A stretch of 64,000 nucleotides of DNA from Euonymus europaeus (GCA_963580455.1 OY756961.1:24285001-24349000), one strand, 5' to 3'. Counted from the stretch's first letter, positions 1-17,306 are shown. Numbers and translations: made by a program. Notes: generated by a model from the letters alone, not told the origin.

Positions 1-2500
1 AGCAGCAGACGGATCAGGTAATATTACTGAAGATGTGTTGAAGCGTTGCTTGTTACGGGAGTAAACTGTCGAACAATCAGTAGGAAGAGTGGTAGACTCA
101 GATGAGAAAGGTGTGGAGATGGTGGTGGTAGATGAGATAGTAGAGATATATTCATCAGAAAGAACATCAGGAGGAAAAGGATCAATGTGAACTAACTCGT
201 CTTTGGATACAGAGGGAGTAAGAGATGGAAGACGATAGTATGGTAGTCGTTCAAGAAAGACAACATGACGGGAGACGTATAAGCGATGAGAGAGATGATC
301 ATAACAGCGATAACCCTTTTGAGTAAGACTATACCCTAGAAAAACACAGAGAGTGGAACGAGCACTTAGTTTAGTACGATCTTTTCTAGGAAGAAGGACA
401 AAACAAGCACAACCAAAAACACGAAGAAGAGAATAATTAGGTGATTGAGAGAAAAGAGCCTCATAAGGAGATTTTCCATGAAGAAGAGGAGTAGGCATCC
501 GATTAAGTAGAAAAGTAGCAGTAAGAACAGCTTCACCCCAGAAAGAACTAGGAACAGAAGCTGATAAAAGAAGAGATCGTGCAGTTTCCAGAATATGACG
601 ATGTTTTCGTTCTGCACGACCATTTTGAGCTGGAGTATCAGAACAGGATGACTGATGAATGGTACCATGGCTAGACAAGTATTCACTGAATTCTTTCTTA
701 AGATACTCCCCCCCAAGATCAGAGCGCAGAGTTTTAATGGTAGCAGAAAACTGAGTAGTAATAAGGGACTGAAACGAACGATAGATTTGATAGAAATCAG
801 ATTTATGTTTCAAAAGATAAACCCAAGTAAAACGTGTATGATCATCTACAAAAGAAACATAGTAAACAGATCCACCTATTGTAGTAAGAGGTGCAGGTCC
901 CCATACATCAGTATGAACAAGAGAAAAAGGGGAGGTAGAAAAGGTAACACTTTTATTAAATGGTAAGGCCGTTTGCTTAGCAAGTTTACAACCCTGACAA
1001 TCAGAAATATCACTAGTAGAAACTTTACCCAATATTCCAGAGGAAGACAAAATGCGTAAACGCTCAGCAGACATATGACCCAATCTAGCATGCCAAAGGT
1101 AAAACAGACTGGAGAGTTCATCTAAATGGAAAGAAGAAAAAGCTACCGAAGAAACAACAGGGAGATGCAACTGCTCCACCACATAAACATCAGCAATTTT
1201 ACGCCCGATCCCAATCTGCTTCCCTGACTTCCGATCCTGTACACGACACACAGAAGAACCAAAAGAAATGTCATAACCAGCATTATCAAGTGGACTAATG
1301 GACAAAAGATTGACAGTCAAGCGGGGAACATGTAGAACATGAGGAAGAGAAACTGGAGTTGAAGAAGACATAGGTATAGTACCAATACAGTTGACAGATA
1401 AAGAAGAACCATTAGCAGTATAAACATTCATAGGGGAAGGAGGAGAGACACAATTATGAAGTAATGATTTGAAAGGAGTCATATGAAATGCAGCACCAGA
1501 GTCAAGTATCCAGACAGTGGAAGAAATACCTGATAAAGAATCTAGCAAACCTGAAGTACTGGAAGTCATAGCAGATGCAGATGATGGAAAAGAAATCATC
1601 TGTTGAAGATGAGATAGCTGAGTACGGATGTCAGTCAAGTCAGGGAGACTCTCTGTCGTAGTGAATGCAGGAATTTTTCTGGAAGGAGAAGACCGAACAC
1701 CTTTCTTGGGACACTGATTTTTCCAATGTCCTTTTTGATGGCAAAAGGCACATGTGTCTTGTGGAATACGGCCCCGAGGGCGTAGAGAGGAGACAGAAGC
1801 AGAACTGTAACCAATGGGGGTAGGTAACAGTGGAGACTTTGCAGAAGCTAAAAAGACAGATGGGGTAGAGCTCATGGGAGTGCTCGTCTTGAGTCGAATC
1901 TCTTCAGATTTGAGTTCCCGAACAACAGCATCGACAGTCGGGAGAGGAGAGCGATGTAAAATATTTCCACGTAGGGTTTCAAATTGACTGTCAAGGCCTG
2001 CTAGGAACTTAGTAAGACGTCCGTCTTCCCTAAAGTTCAGGTAATCAGTAGAAGCCTTCAGACTATCTGGCTCCATCAAGGCCAGCTGATCCCACAGAGT
2101 TGTAATTTCTCCATAGTAATCCTGTATCGATCTCCCCTGTTGTCGAATGCACATGATAGCCAAATCCAACTCATAGCGTTTGGCAATGTTAATTTCCTGA
2201 AACAATTGAGACAAATAGTTCCATACATCTTTGGCAGTGGTATATTTGTTAGCAAACATCATACCAATGCGGGAGTCAACAGAGTTATGAAACCAAGTAA
2301 GGATTTGAGCATTCTCAGAATCCCAATTGTCAGCAGCTAATGCAAAGCCTTCCTTTGTGTCGTCAGTGGGGCGACTAATAGATCCAGAAACATAACCCCA
2401 CTTTTTCCTGCCAAGGAGAAAATTTTTCATCACATTAGCCCAGTAGGGATAGTTATCACCAGTCAGACGAACATTAATCGACTGATTGCGATCGTCCGAA

Positions 2501-2505
<5 letters not shown>
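1..2505 (-). mobile_element. Copia retrotransposon gag-pol, 5' part, open to window edge
   Basis: Read on the minus strand from the ATG at 2505-2503, the frame is open for 835 codons to base 1 with no stop, so it runs out of the window. Domains in order: a gag-type region (about residues 1-250); a CCHC zinc knuckle of the form CX2CX4HX4C (about residues 253-266); the aspartic protease motif DSGA (about residue 335); the GAG-pre-integrase motif HARLGHMS followed by CX2C (residues 475-515); and an integrase core with its first Asp in HTDVWGP, then DLGGEY and the QNGRAERKH segment. It continues into the linker before reverse transcriptase, which lies outside. The order PR-IN before RT defines Copia/Pseudoviridae. 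An unbroken frame suggests a young element, but RT, RNase H and the 3' LTR cannot be seen. Confidence 0.93.
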
Positions 2506-2531
<26 letters not shown>

Positions 2532-3300
2532 GGCCTTGCCTGTCCTGGCCCAAATAATGAGTGCACCTGCCTTGCCTGACCAGGCCCAAACAATGAGCCC
2601 AAGTGTTTAGGGCCTTGCACCTAGCCCAATCAAATAATAAGTGTCACCTGCCTGGCCCAAATGCCTGACCTGTAACTCTGTAAGTGTCACCTGACTGGCC
2701 CAAAATGCCGAACCTGGCCCAGAGACTTAGTTATAGAGAACCACCGAAAGTGCCACCGATCGCAGCTCTAGAAGCAGCGCTCACCGAGACCAGAGCAGAC
2801 AGCAGCTCCGATCGTGAGGTCCAGAAGTTTCGCTCACCGATCGTGAGAACCACCTAGACGCGCTCACCGAGACCAAGAATAGAGCCACCGAGACCAGAAC
2901 AGACAGCAGTGAATCGGATCGGAAGAGATGCTAGATCGGAAGGAAGTAGGAGCACCGAACAGCTCACCGAAAACAGACAGCAGCAAATCGGAAAGCACCT
3001 GACAGCATATCGGAAGGAACTAGGGACCACCAGATCAGACCAGCGCTGGCCAGAACAGAGAAAATGGCAGCAGAGAACTTGACGACGCAGATCAAACCAG
3101 ACGGAGGAAGCGGCGCAGCAGAGGTTCCAGACCAGAGGGAGGTTCTGCACTTCGCACAACCACCGAACCTGCAGCGGAAACGAGGAACCAGATACGGAGC
3201 GCGAGAGCGAAACAGATAGAAATCGAAACCAGAAACAGAGATCAAAACGGAGAAACCAGAAACGGAGATCAAAACGGAGGTCGAAACCAGGAATCCTCCG
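2506..3300 (-). mobile_element. Copia untranslated leader
   Basis: About 795 bases lie between the primer binding site and the gag ATG on the minus strand. A run of about 28 T on the plus strand (poly-A on the element's coding strand) sits directly before the start codon. The rest is GC-richer than the neighbourhood and built of loose repeats of words such as accgagacc and gaccagaacagacagcag. Minus-strand reading frames of about 100 codons at 2854-3272 look like by-products of this composition and are not called. The leader is long for a Copia element. Confidence 0.6.
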
Positions 3301-3312
3301 GCTCCGATACCA
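3301..3312 (-). mobile_element. Copia primer binding site (initiator Met tRNA type)
   Basis: The minus strand reads TGGTATCGGAGC, one base from the usual plant Copia primer site TGGTATCAGAGC that pairs with the 3' end of initiator Met tRNA. It abuts the inferred LTR end, fixing the element's direction (minus) and its 5' boundary. Confidence 0.85.
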
Positions 3313-3503
3313 TGTGAGAATGTGGTAAGAGATTTTATGTATTGTTTTTCTTAATTTGTATTACACAAACACTACACTTATATACACAAGAATGCACCGA
3401 AAGGCACCAAAAGTGGCACCGAAAGTAGGCCGAAAGGCACCAAAAGTGGCGCCGAAAGTAGGCACGTTGTCTTTGACAACGTGAGGTACAGTTCACATTC
3501 ACA
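3313..3503 (-). repeat. Copia 5' LTR (probable, about 191 bp)
   Basis: The LTR is delimited by the primer site on one side. On the other side is a matching terminal word: the plus strand starts TGTGAGAATG and ends CATTCACA, giving TG...CA ends with imperfect inverted termini. Inside are a TATA-like word (tatataag on the minus strand, near 3380), a 33-36-bp tandem repeat (about 3394-3462, two copies of a gaaaggcaccaaaagtgg-type unit) and a perfect 8-bp-stem hairpin (3464-3471 with 3475-3482). The 3' LTR and the second target-site copy are outside, so the outer boundary is an inference. Confidence 0.6.
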
Positions 3504-4725
3504 ATTTCGTGCTGGGACTTGAGCGAGACTAGTACTAGGACGAGTGACCTGCCTCTTAAGAAGTCATCGGCCGATAGGAAAGATTCATAATTTCTAGGTG
3601 AACATGCTCGAGCTCGAACTTTTTGATAAACAAACAAGCTCAAAATATAGTAAGGTCGCTGAAAGCTCACCTAACGAATCCAAAGGAACAGGCTTAATTG
3701 TTTGCAAATTTCAGCCCACAAAGTGCCAATAATTATTATGATCGATTTGCCTTCAACTGACATTCACGTGTAGTGTTGCATTATTGTTCTGCAATGTGTG
3801 GCCATGGAAACATCTTCAACTGACAGACACATGTATTGTTTTAATGTTGTTTTATAATGTGTAACCATACAATGGAGGAGATGGAGATGTGTTTTTTTTT
3901 GTAATATTACTCTTATTTCCTCTTCCGATCGCCCATGCATTGATGCGACACTGGATTTCGCCAGTATTATTGCATTTCTCCCTACATTCTCCTGGAATTA
4001 GCACAGGAATGCTATTTTCTTAGAACAATAATATTATTTTTCAGCAAAGGACGACCAAATCATCACTACAAACAGATTCATCGAAAAGGCAATGCAGTAC
4101 CCAAACAATTTGGCACCAAAAGCGCTTACCAGGAAATGAGAAGAAGACAGAGACATAAGAGTGAGACAGCACTTGAATAGAAAGCTATGGCAGAGACAAC
4201 GAAGGATGAAGAAGGTAGGGAGGAACAAAAACTCAATAGAACCAAAGAGTACCGGAGGCATGCCAGCCTGATAAGCTAAACCCAGCTCTCTTACACTTGC
4301 GATAATTGCAATGGTCCAACTTTGATCGGCCAACAAAACTGTATTGAAATGTGTGTTTTATTGATATGAATCAATACGTGGCTTGACTTTTTATTATAAA
4401 CGTGAGACTCAATATTAATTTTGTAGTATATTTAATGGGGACAATATGGTGGAAAATGAATTTGTTGGATTGACTAAAATATGGAGAGAAAATGTATAGA
4501 AATATGTTTTCTTAATGCGATTGTATTGGAGACTATTTTCCTAATGTGAGTAAGTATGTGATTTGATTTTTTATGCAATAGATGTGAGACCCAATACATT
4601 ATTTTAATGGATCGACAAATTTTTATTATTGCAATCACGGGCTAGAGTTATTGAGTTTTGCATTCCCGCTCGACACGACAAGCCTTACTCAGCGACGAAC
4701 CCTCAACTGACCCTTTGACACTTAG

Positions 4726-5112
4726 AGCAAATGCAATAAGGCAAATTTGATTGGCCATAAAATTCAAAAAAAAAAGATCTCACTTCTATCTCACAAAAAT
4801 ACAATTTTCAATACAATGAAATCAATATAACACATATTCTGATACATCCACCTCACCAAAACATATATTTTAATACTGTCACATCAGCAAAACACATCTC
4901 TTAATATAAAACCATTATCAAAACATTTATCATTTCATTCTTTCATCCGTTCTCAAACATAATTACACCAAAATTCATAATGAGTTCCACATTTTTTACA
5001 AAAAGTCAAGTCACATCATCATCCACATCTCTTAATACAGTCACATCAGTAAAAACATACATTTTCATAATTACTCATTCTCCCTCAAAATTTATCTATT
5101 GCATTGGCTCTT
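4726..5112. mobile_element. Possible MITE with imperfect terminal inverted repeats
   Basis: The left end (agagcaaatgcaataagg, from about 4726) is an imperfect inverted match to the right end (reverse complement agagccaatgcaatagat, ending near 5112). The interior is very AT-rich and contains internally repeated words (cacatc(t/a)cttaatac...gtcacatcag). No clear target-site duplication was found, so superfamily and exact ends are uncertain. Confidence 0.35.
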
Positions 5113-6337
5113 TACGGGCCAGAGTTTTTGAATTTTGTAGGCCAGCCCAGCATGACAAGCAAAACTCAAAGACCAAAATTCGTGGGCCAATCCCAGCCAG
5201 CCCACTTTACATGTTGAAATGTCTTCTCTCACACTCTTAAGCAATATTGCATAGCATGGGATGCTAAGGGTAATAATGGAGTATAAAAATATATTTTTAA
5301 ATTCGTAAAATCGAACAAAAATAAAAATATAATTTTTTAAAATTAAAATAAAAAATTCCACCTACATAATGCAACTACAGTGGGTTAATAGAAATTTACA
5401 GTAGAGTCTGAGATTTCGAATGTTAAAAAGGATAAACAAGGGGACACAAAAGCACATAAACCAAAAAAACAAAGAGACCACAGGATAAGTCAAGCACGAG
5501 GGTTGAATACAAAAACAATTGGGGGGTTATCATTGAAAACCACAAAACCCAACGTTGGAAACTCTGCATCACATGACAACACAATCATGTTTGTATTTTT
5601 GTTGACTACTTGCTGCCCAAGGAACCAAAACAGTATCTACTGGGAAGATACCAAATTATATATATATTCTGACCGACTTTTCCAAACTTCCACTCCAAGT
5701 ATCTATGTTGTCTTGAGAGCTAAATTTGATAATGATACTAAAAATTTTGAAGTGTGTACAGAGAATGTTTTGAAAAAATTATATTGAAATATGTGCAGAA
5801 TGATAGAAAAATATAAAAAATGAGAGAGAAGTATGAGAAATGTGGTGTTGATATTTGATATTTATAAATACAAAGTGAAAAAATTATATTGAAAAATGTG
5901 TTTTATTGATATGACCGTATTAAGAATGATGTGTTGCAATCATAGAAGTGAAAGCGCACTAGAAAGCTAAATGTTATAAAATGTATTCCATTAATTTATT
6001 GTCATCCTTTGTCAGATTGTTTACCATGAGAATTAAGAGAGCCGCGCCATGAAAATATATTATATACTAGACACCTTTAAAAGGCAATATTGCTCCATTA
6101 AATCTCCAATTATTTAGAATCCCAAATTCTCTTCCTTTTTTATTTTTTAAAATGACATATATATTGATTTTAATGTTCGTTAATTTTCTCTTTGATTTCT
6201 AATACTAGGGGTGGGGGAATACTAATGTCTATGAGATTCGAATCTTGATTAACTGAAGAATAACATATCTCATGTAGGGAAATTAACGAAAATGATATAT
6301 ATATCTCATGACTTTGTATCTCATGGGATTCCATATT

Positions 6338-6577
6338 TTATTTCATTGTATTATTACAATGGAATAACATATTCTATTACAATGAAATAACGTATTTCAT
6401 TGCAATCGTATGCATTCCACTGTAATAAAATCTGTTATTCCATTGTAATAATACAATGAAATATCTCATACATTATTTCATTGTATTATTAAAAATGGAA
6501 TAACAAATTTCATTACAATGAAATAACGTATTCCATTGTAATAATACGCATTCCACTATAATAGAATCTGTTATCCC
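6338..6577. repeat. AT-rich tandem repeat, about 136-bp period, palindromic units
   Basis: Two direct copies, from about 6338 and 6474, share the order cattgtattatta - ggaataaca - attacaatgaaataacgta - gcattccactgtaataa - atctgttattcc. Each unit contains small palindromes such as cattgtattattacaatg, so single strands could form several hairpins. No coding content. Confidence 0.7.
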
Positions 6578-7739
6578 AAACCGATTGAGTCACTCCAAAG
6601 TAATTATTTTAATATTTAGGCTCTAACTTAGGGTTAATAGTATATGGGATCATCGAAAAATAACTCGTGTTTCATTTTGATTGCTGGGTGATGAGATTAG
6701 CACAAATTTGAAATTTGAGTGATTGACTTAAAACGTTTGAATTTTGGATGACTAAAATAAAACATTCGATCATCGGTGCTTCGTGCTCAGGTGACATATA
6801 ATCAGCTTTTAATGCCGAGATTCTCATATATGCGAGAATTTGGATCCATGTTATAGATCCAAGATGTAATGCTTTTCTTTTCTTTTTAGGCTATGCTTTT
6901 CATGAGAGTTATGAGGGATTAGGTTGGGAGGTGTTGGGTTGAGAGATGTTAATAAAAGTGAACTCTTGCTTGATATTTATAAGATTTGGGAGGGGTTGGG
7001 TTAATAAAAGTGAATCTTTGCTTGATATTTATAAAAGTTGAGAAGGTTTATGTGAGTGAACACATTCCAACATCTCATTTTGAGATGTTGGTAAAAGAGG
7101 TGTTGGAAACCCCTCCGAACACCTTGGAGTGTTAGCGCAAAGCAAGGCCTTAGTCTCTGTTTTCCTACATAGATCTGTGGAGTAGGGAATCATCGATGCT
7201 TGTCTGATGAGGTCTGGGTGTAATATGATCATGTTGGTGTTTGTGTTTTTTTTTTAGTTCTATTTGTTGTAATATATCTTTATGGTGGCTCGAGCGTTTA
7301 CGAACCTTGATTTCGTATTTTCATATACTAGGTTAAACACCTTTTTAAAAAGAAGTAATTGCTTTATTGTTTAGAACGGTTAATTACCCTTTTTTCTCAA
7401 ACTCTTGTATTGGTCAAAATTATTTTTACGAGTATAATTTAGAAGGATAAAATTAAAATCTTGGACTTTTAGATAAAATCAATATATAAAATGGTGGGGA
7501 CTAAATCCACTGCTTATTTTCCCTACAACACTCCTTTACTTGAAAACCGCACTCAAATTTTACTAGTATCTGAGTTCACCCATTTTCACATTAAAAAAAA
7601 AAATTTGAATGCACCCCAATAACATATATGAACAAAAAACAAATTGTAGAGTAACCAAAGACATTAATCTTTACATTAACTACCTATTTCTAGCAATAAT
7701 CATCATTAAGTTCATACAAAAACACCACAATCAATCTAA

Positions 7740-8175
7740 CACATCAACATTTGATGAATTTTTTAGCTTGAGATGTGCCAAAATATTCCTAGACCTCACC
7801 CTTGTCCTACTCAACCTCTCAACAGTAGCCCTCTCTTCCCTAATGAGTCTGCCCACAAATGAATGCCCTTCAAGGCTTTTAGCAAGAGATGGTTGTATTT
7901 GTCATTCAACACAACCAAATCCCATATTTGTCCCCTTACCATATGTGATTTTAAGAGAAAATGGGCAGCCACACTTCTTTGTTGAGGATCCATTATGCTT
8001 CGAACTACCTTTTCTATGCCTATACTCACCATTTCTCTCACAAGCTAGAATAATCCTTGGGTATCTCTCAGAATCGTTGATGTTTGACCTAGTAACCACC
8101 ACTACTACATCATGCTTCTTTCCACACTTCCTGACATACTCTACAACATTGTCCCTATTCTCAAATTCCTACACA
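7740..8175 (-). pseudogene. Decayed FAR1-type/MULE transposase N-terminal domain
   Basis: On the minus strand the translated pieces read in order: EFENRDNVVEYVRKCGKKHDVVVVVTRSN (8166 downward); RYPRIILACERNGEYRHRKG; STKKCGCPFSLK; then, after a frame change, IWDLVVLNDKYNHLL; and, after another, VRSRNILAHLKLK. This matches the FAR1 DNA-binding (WRKY-GCM1-like) domain layout of plant FAR1-RELATED / Mutator-like transposase proteins, with Cys-x-Cys and a degenerate HNH. At least two frameshifts and a following stop make it a remnant. No transposase catalytic core or terminal repeats are seen nearby. The plus-strand frame at 7609-8274 is its antisense shadow. Confidence 0.65.
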
Positions 8176-9047
8176 ATTCAAACCATTCAGATCACATTCT
8201 GCCCACTCCAAACAATTCATATCACAATAGAAACAATTCATATGCAAATTACCCTAACCACATTTAGAAAATAAAATCTACAATGTACATATCATATCAG
8301 TTTGAAAATGGTGTGTGGTGTCCACTTTAATCATCACAAGGGGTGTGCAACTTAGCAAATGGTCCCAAACCCTAGAAAAATATGACATGCCGTAGTCATT
8401 AATGCTAAATCATAGGCAACCTAGTCTTAAAAAAACTAAAATCATAAATGGAAAAAATAAATACATTAATCAGGTCCTCTTCGTCGTCGAAAATGTCCTC
8501 ATTAGTGAAGTCTTTGAAGTTCGAATTGACATAATAATCGTTATCGTCCGTTGACGATAAAGATGGACCGTCGTTAAAAGGAGGTGAAACAAAGAGGTAG
8601 AAAGAAGAAAGTGAGGGAAGAAAGGATTGACGGATGAGATGTTTTGCAAAAGTTGGTCGAGTAATAAGGTGGCGCAAAAAAAATGTGGGGTGGATTTAAC
8701 CCCAATAAAAATAGTTACACAAAAGAGAAAAATTCAATATATACAATTATTTAAATTTAGATGGCAAAAGTTGATTGAGTAATGAGTATCCACCCTCGGC
8801 TAAAAGCGCGCACATTTTGTGGAAATTTGGCAAAAGTTGATTGGGTAATCAGATTTCCGCTTTCTTCTCAAAATTCAAAGCTCACACATTTCCTGGAAAG
8901 ATTGCAACTTTTTTTTTTTGTCTCGCTTGAGCTGTCCTGTAGTCATCGACCTCTCCGTCTTCGGAGCCTTGCCCACCACGTTTTTCCAAGCCACAGAGTC
9001 CTCCTTTGACTCTCTCTCACTGATTTTGGAGGATACTCATTCTCCGT
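8176..9047. other. Spacer upstream of the ABCC gene
   Basis: No gene is recognised. A minus-strand frame at 8405-8677 encodes an acidic Asp-rich peptide without known features. Three direct copies of a 20-base word of the form gcaaaagttg(a/g)t(t/c)g(a/g)gtaat lie at 8646, 8764 and 8830, within 500 bp of the ABCC start. Confidence 0.5.
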
Positions 9048-9055
9048 TATATATA
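9048..9055 (+). promoter_or_regulatory. TATA box of the ABCC gene
   Basis: TATATATA about 100 bases before the start codon at 9152. At the usual plant spacing this would put transcription start near 9080 and give a 5' UTR of about 70 bases. Confidence 0.55.
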
Positions 9056-9151
9056 CTGACAGAAATCTATTTCTTTTATTGGTCTTGGAATATACAACAG
9101 CCCCTCCGAGGTCACTACTGAACAAAACTCACATCGCAAAAGCCCTCAATA

Positions 9152-15077
<5,926 letters not shown>

Positions 15078-15817
15078 AAGTTGACTACTCTAAACTCAGA
15101 ATGAGTTTCTTGATGATGCTGAAAATTAAAGTTCCACGATCTTGTTCAGACTCTTGTACCAATGCAGGAGTTGCTGGTCTTGGTTGTTGTAGATGCTACT
15201 GTCTGCAATGTAACTTATTAGGAAGTGAGAAATCTTCAAAGAAAATAATCATTGGTTTGTGGGCTCCATTATGTACTCTTGGTACTTCTTTGACTTCCAA
15301 CAATGTTGGATTTCCCTAACCCAAAAAATAAATAATAAATATCTTCTTGGTGGGATCCCCATATTTCTTTTCTTTCTTTTCATATATAAATAAATTATAA
15401 AATAAAAAGTGCTATCAAATATCAATTTGAAATTGTGTATGTTTTGATGAAGTTGATAATCACGTCACATGGAATCCAAATTTTACATTATGTATTAGCT
15501 CAACTATCCCTGATCCATTGACGAGCCTCAAGGACTATGCACAATGCATTTAACTTCACAATATAACCATCACAGATGACATAGGATGAGTCTGGACTAT
15601 CTTCCACTCTCACCCCATGGCCTCCACACATTATGAGGAGGAGGACATATAAATACAACAAAAAAAGTTTGCATAATTAACATTTATTTTATATCGTATT
15701 CACACTATAGAATTTGATTTAGATGTTGCTATAGGCGTTGGGATTTGAAACTTACACTATTCTAATTGATAGTTTTTGCAAACTTGCTGAGATTGGGATT
15801 ATGATTAGTATTTGGAG
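15078..15817. other. Spacer after the ABCC gene
   Basis: Contains the 3' UTR region of the ABCC gene up to about 15262 (shared with the 17.7-17.9 kb copy). After that comes unique AT-rich sequence with no gene, repeat family or RNA recognised. Confidence 0.5.
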
Positions 15818-16537
15818 TTGTGGTTATATGACATTTATTGGTTTTTAAATTGTGTCATGACGCGCACAAACTAATTACGTTGTTGAGAACAACGTCATTA
15901 ATGTTTCAAATATAATGGCGATATTGTCGACAATGTTATTACATTTATTCGTTAAAGAAGAGCGTAATTAGCGCAAAGAAAGTAATGACACTGTTTGCAA
16001 TAATATCGCTATATTTTATACAAAATTAATTTTAATGACGCAATTGTGAATAACTTAACCGGTAAAATAGATCAATAATGGTGTTCGAAACCACGTTAAT
16101 ACTTAATTGGTAAAATTCATTACGTTGTTGAAAACAACGGCGTTAATGTTTTCAAATTTAACGTTGTTTCATAGCGCTAAAATGTTAAGTATCTCAATAA
16201 AAATTATTCTAAAAGTATTCCAATAAAAATATTATTCATAAATTTAAATTTTAAATTTCTAAATTTATCTTCAAATCCCGTGATGTCTATACTGTCAGAT
16301 ACGACGATGGAGATTTTGGACAACTATCACCACCGCTCACAACGTTAATACCCCCAATACAATTTTGGTAAAAGTTTGGTGCCGGCATTATTTTGGTTTT
16401 TTTTTTCGCCCAAAGGGGAAAGGAATGGTACCGTGGTGCGGGGAAAAACTCCTATAAAGGCAACATTTTCATCAATGGACACAGGTGCAATTTGTTCATT
16501 TCATACTCTGCTCCACCAACTTTCTCCCAGCAAAATC
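15818..16537 (+). repeat. Segmental duplication copy 1 of the DUF21 upstream region
   Basis: This stretch aligns with about 19030-19688, the region just upstream of the DUF21/CBS gene. Shared words include gacatttattgg, ttatacaaaattaattttaatg, cacaacgttaatac and caattttggta. Copy 1 is somewhat longer, with extra material near 16080-16180. It includes a copied core promoter (TATA at 16451-16460). Homology to the parent's forward order stops at about 16538, where an inverted segment begins. Confidence 0.8.
16451..16460 (+). promoter_or_regulatory. TATA box in the duplicated DUF21 promoter
   Basis: CCTATAAAGG, identical to the TATA word at 19597-19606 ahead of the real gene and set in the same surroundings (accgtgg...gggaaaaactcctataaagg). 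If active, transcription would start near 16485 and run into the inverted repeat downstream. Confidence 0.55.
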
Positions 16538-17119
16538 TCCCTGTCCACCAGGCACCATGACTTCCCCTGCAAACACTTGCAACCAAACACCAAAACCCCA
16601 CAAACCATAGCTCCCAAAATCACTCCGGATTTTATCAGAAATCTTGCGCATTTCAAATTTGCAACCGAAACCGCATTTCCTTCAATACCCAGATGCTCTC
16701 TATCTCTACCAGAGGACTTGAAATGCATACTTCTATCATATATACCAGTTTTAGCCAATCTGGAAACAAATATGCCCCTCATACTTTGCGGATTGACAAA
16801 ATTCGACTGAACCCAAAATGGGTATCGATGATTCCTTGAAGCAATCTTCAAATTCCGATTCTGATTCATGAAACATGGGGATTTTTGTCGGGGAAGATAA
16901 CCAAGAATTGATTTTTCCAGCCCAATCTCCATCACCACTAGACCGAATTGTGAAGCAAACCCCAAGAAACCCAAAAAATTGATATCTTTACATACACTAC
17001 TCAAGTAAAGCGAGTCAATATACTTGGATGTAAAGGGAATTGAAAACAATTGTTTTGATGGTGGAAAAAAGACAGAGACACTCTGACAGAGGCAAAGAGG
17101 GCTTGGGCAGGCAGAGTTT
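16538..17119 (-). pseudogene. Inverted copy of DUF21 5' UTR and exon 1
   Basis: The minus strand reproduces the parent's 19688-20253: 5' UTR, start Met (16932-16930), and the transit-peptide region beginning MEIGLEKSILGYLP, down to residues around FGCK. There the frame shifts relative to the parent (a small deletion gives CLQGKSW in place of GVFAEE). The frame stays open on the minus strand to 16501. It lacks the exon 1 donor and all later exons, so it cannot encode the transporter. Its left 186 bases form one arm of an inverted repeat with 17117-17306. The plus-strand frame at 16376-16810 is only the antisense of this copy. Confidence 0.88.
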
Positions 17120-17306
17120 AAAGTCCTCTGGTAGAGATAGAGAGCATCTGGGTATTTTAGGAAATGTGGTTTCGGTTGCAAATTTGAAATGCACAAGATT
17201 TCTGATAAAATCCGGAGTGATTTTGGGAGCTATGGATTGTGGGGATTTGGTGTTTGCTTGCAAGGGAGTGTTTGCCGAGGAAGGCATGGTGCGTGTTGGA
17301 CAGGGG
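16538..17306. repeat. Long inverted repeat: two arms of about 190 bp, 393-bp spacer
   Basis: Left arm 16538-16723 and right arm 17117-17306 are opposite-strand copies of the same DUF21 exon 1 segment (parent 20066-20253). In the best 124 bases I count about 5 mismatches between arms; the last 60 bases are more diverged. The arms share variants absent from the parent (for example agagatagagagcatctgggtatt), so they resemble each other more than the working gene. A plus-strand transcript would fold into a stem of about 190 bp. Confidence 0.88.

Larger units (their letters stand above)
3504..7739. other. Gene-free AT-rich spacer
   Basis: No convincing gene is seen between the Copia LTR and the FAR1-like remnant. 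Short reading frames are scattered and lack recognisable domains. The region holds MITE-like material: related words such as tgtgttttattgatatg recur near 4353, 5900 and 41230, and two diverged copies of a segment beginning acgggc(t/c)agagtt occur near 4647 and 5114. An AT-rich tandem repeat lies at 6338-6577. The rest shows nothing I can name. Confidence 0.6.

Noticed and set aside
2854..3272. Two overlapping minus-strand frames of about 100 codons in the Copia leader
   Set aside because: Low-complexity Cys/Ser/Arg-rich peptides from repetitive leader DNA, with no gag features. The real gag starts at 2505.
7609..8274. 221-codon plus-strand reading frame
   Set aside because: It lies antisense to readable FAR1-domain blocks on the minus strand and has no domain of its own.
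16376..16810. 144-codon plus-strand frame with a plausible-looking N-terminus
   Set aside because: It is the antisense reading of the inverted DUF21 exon 1 copy.
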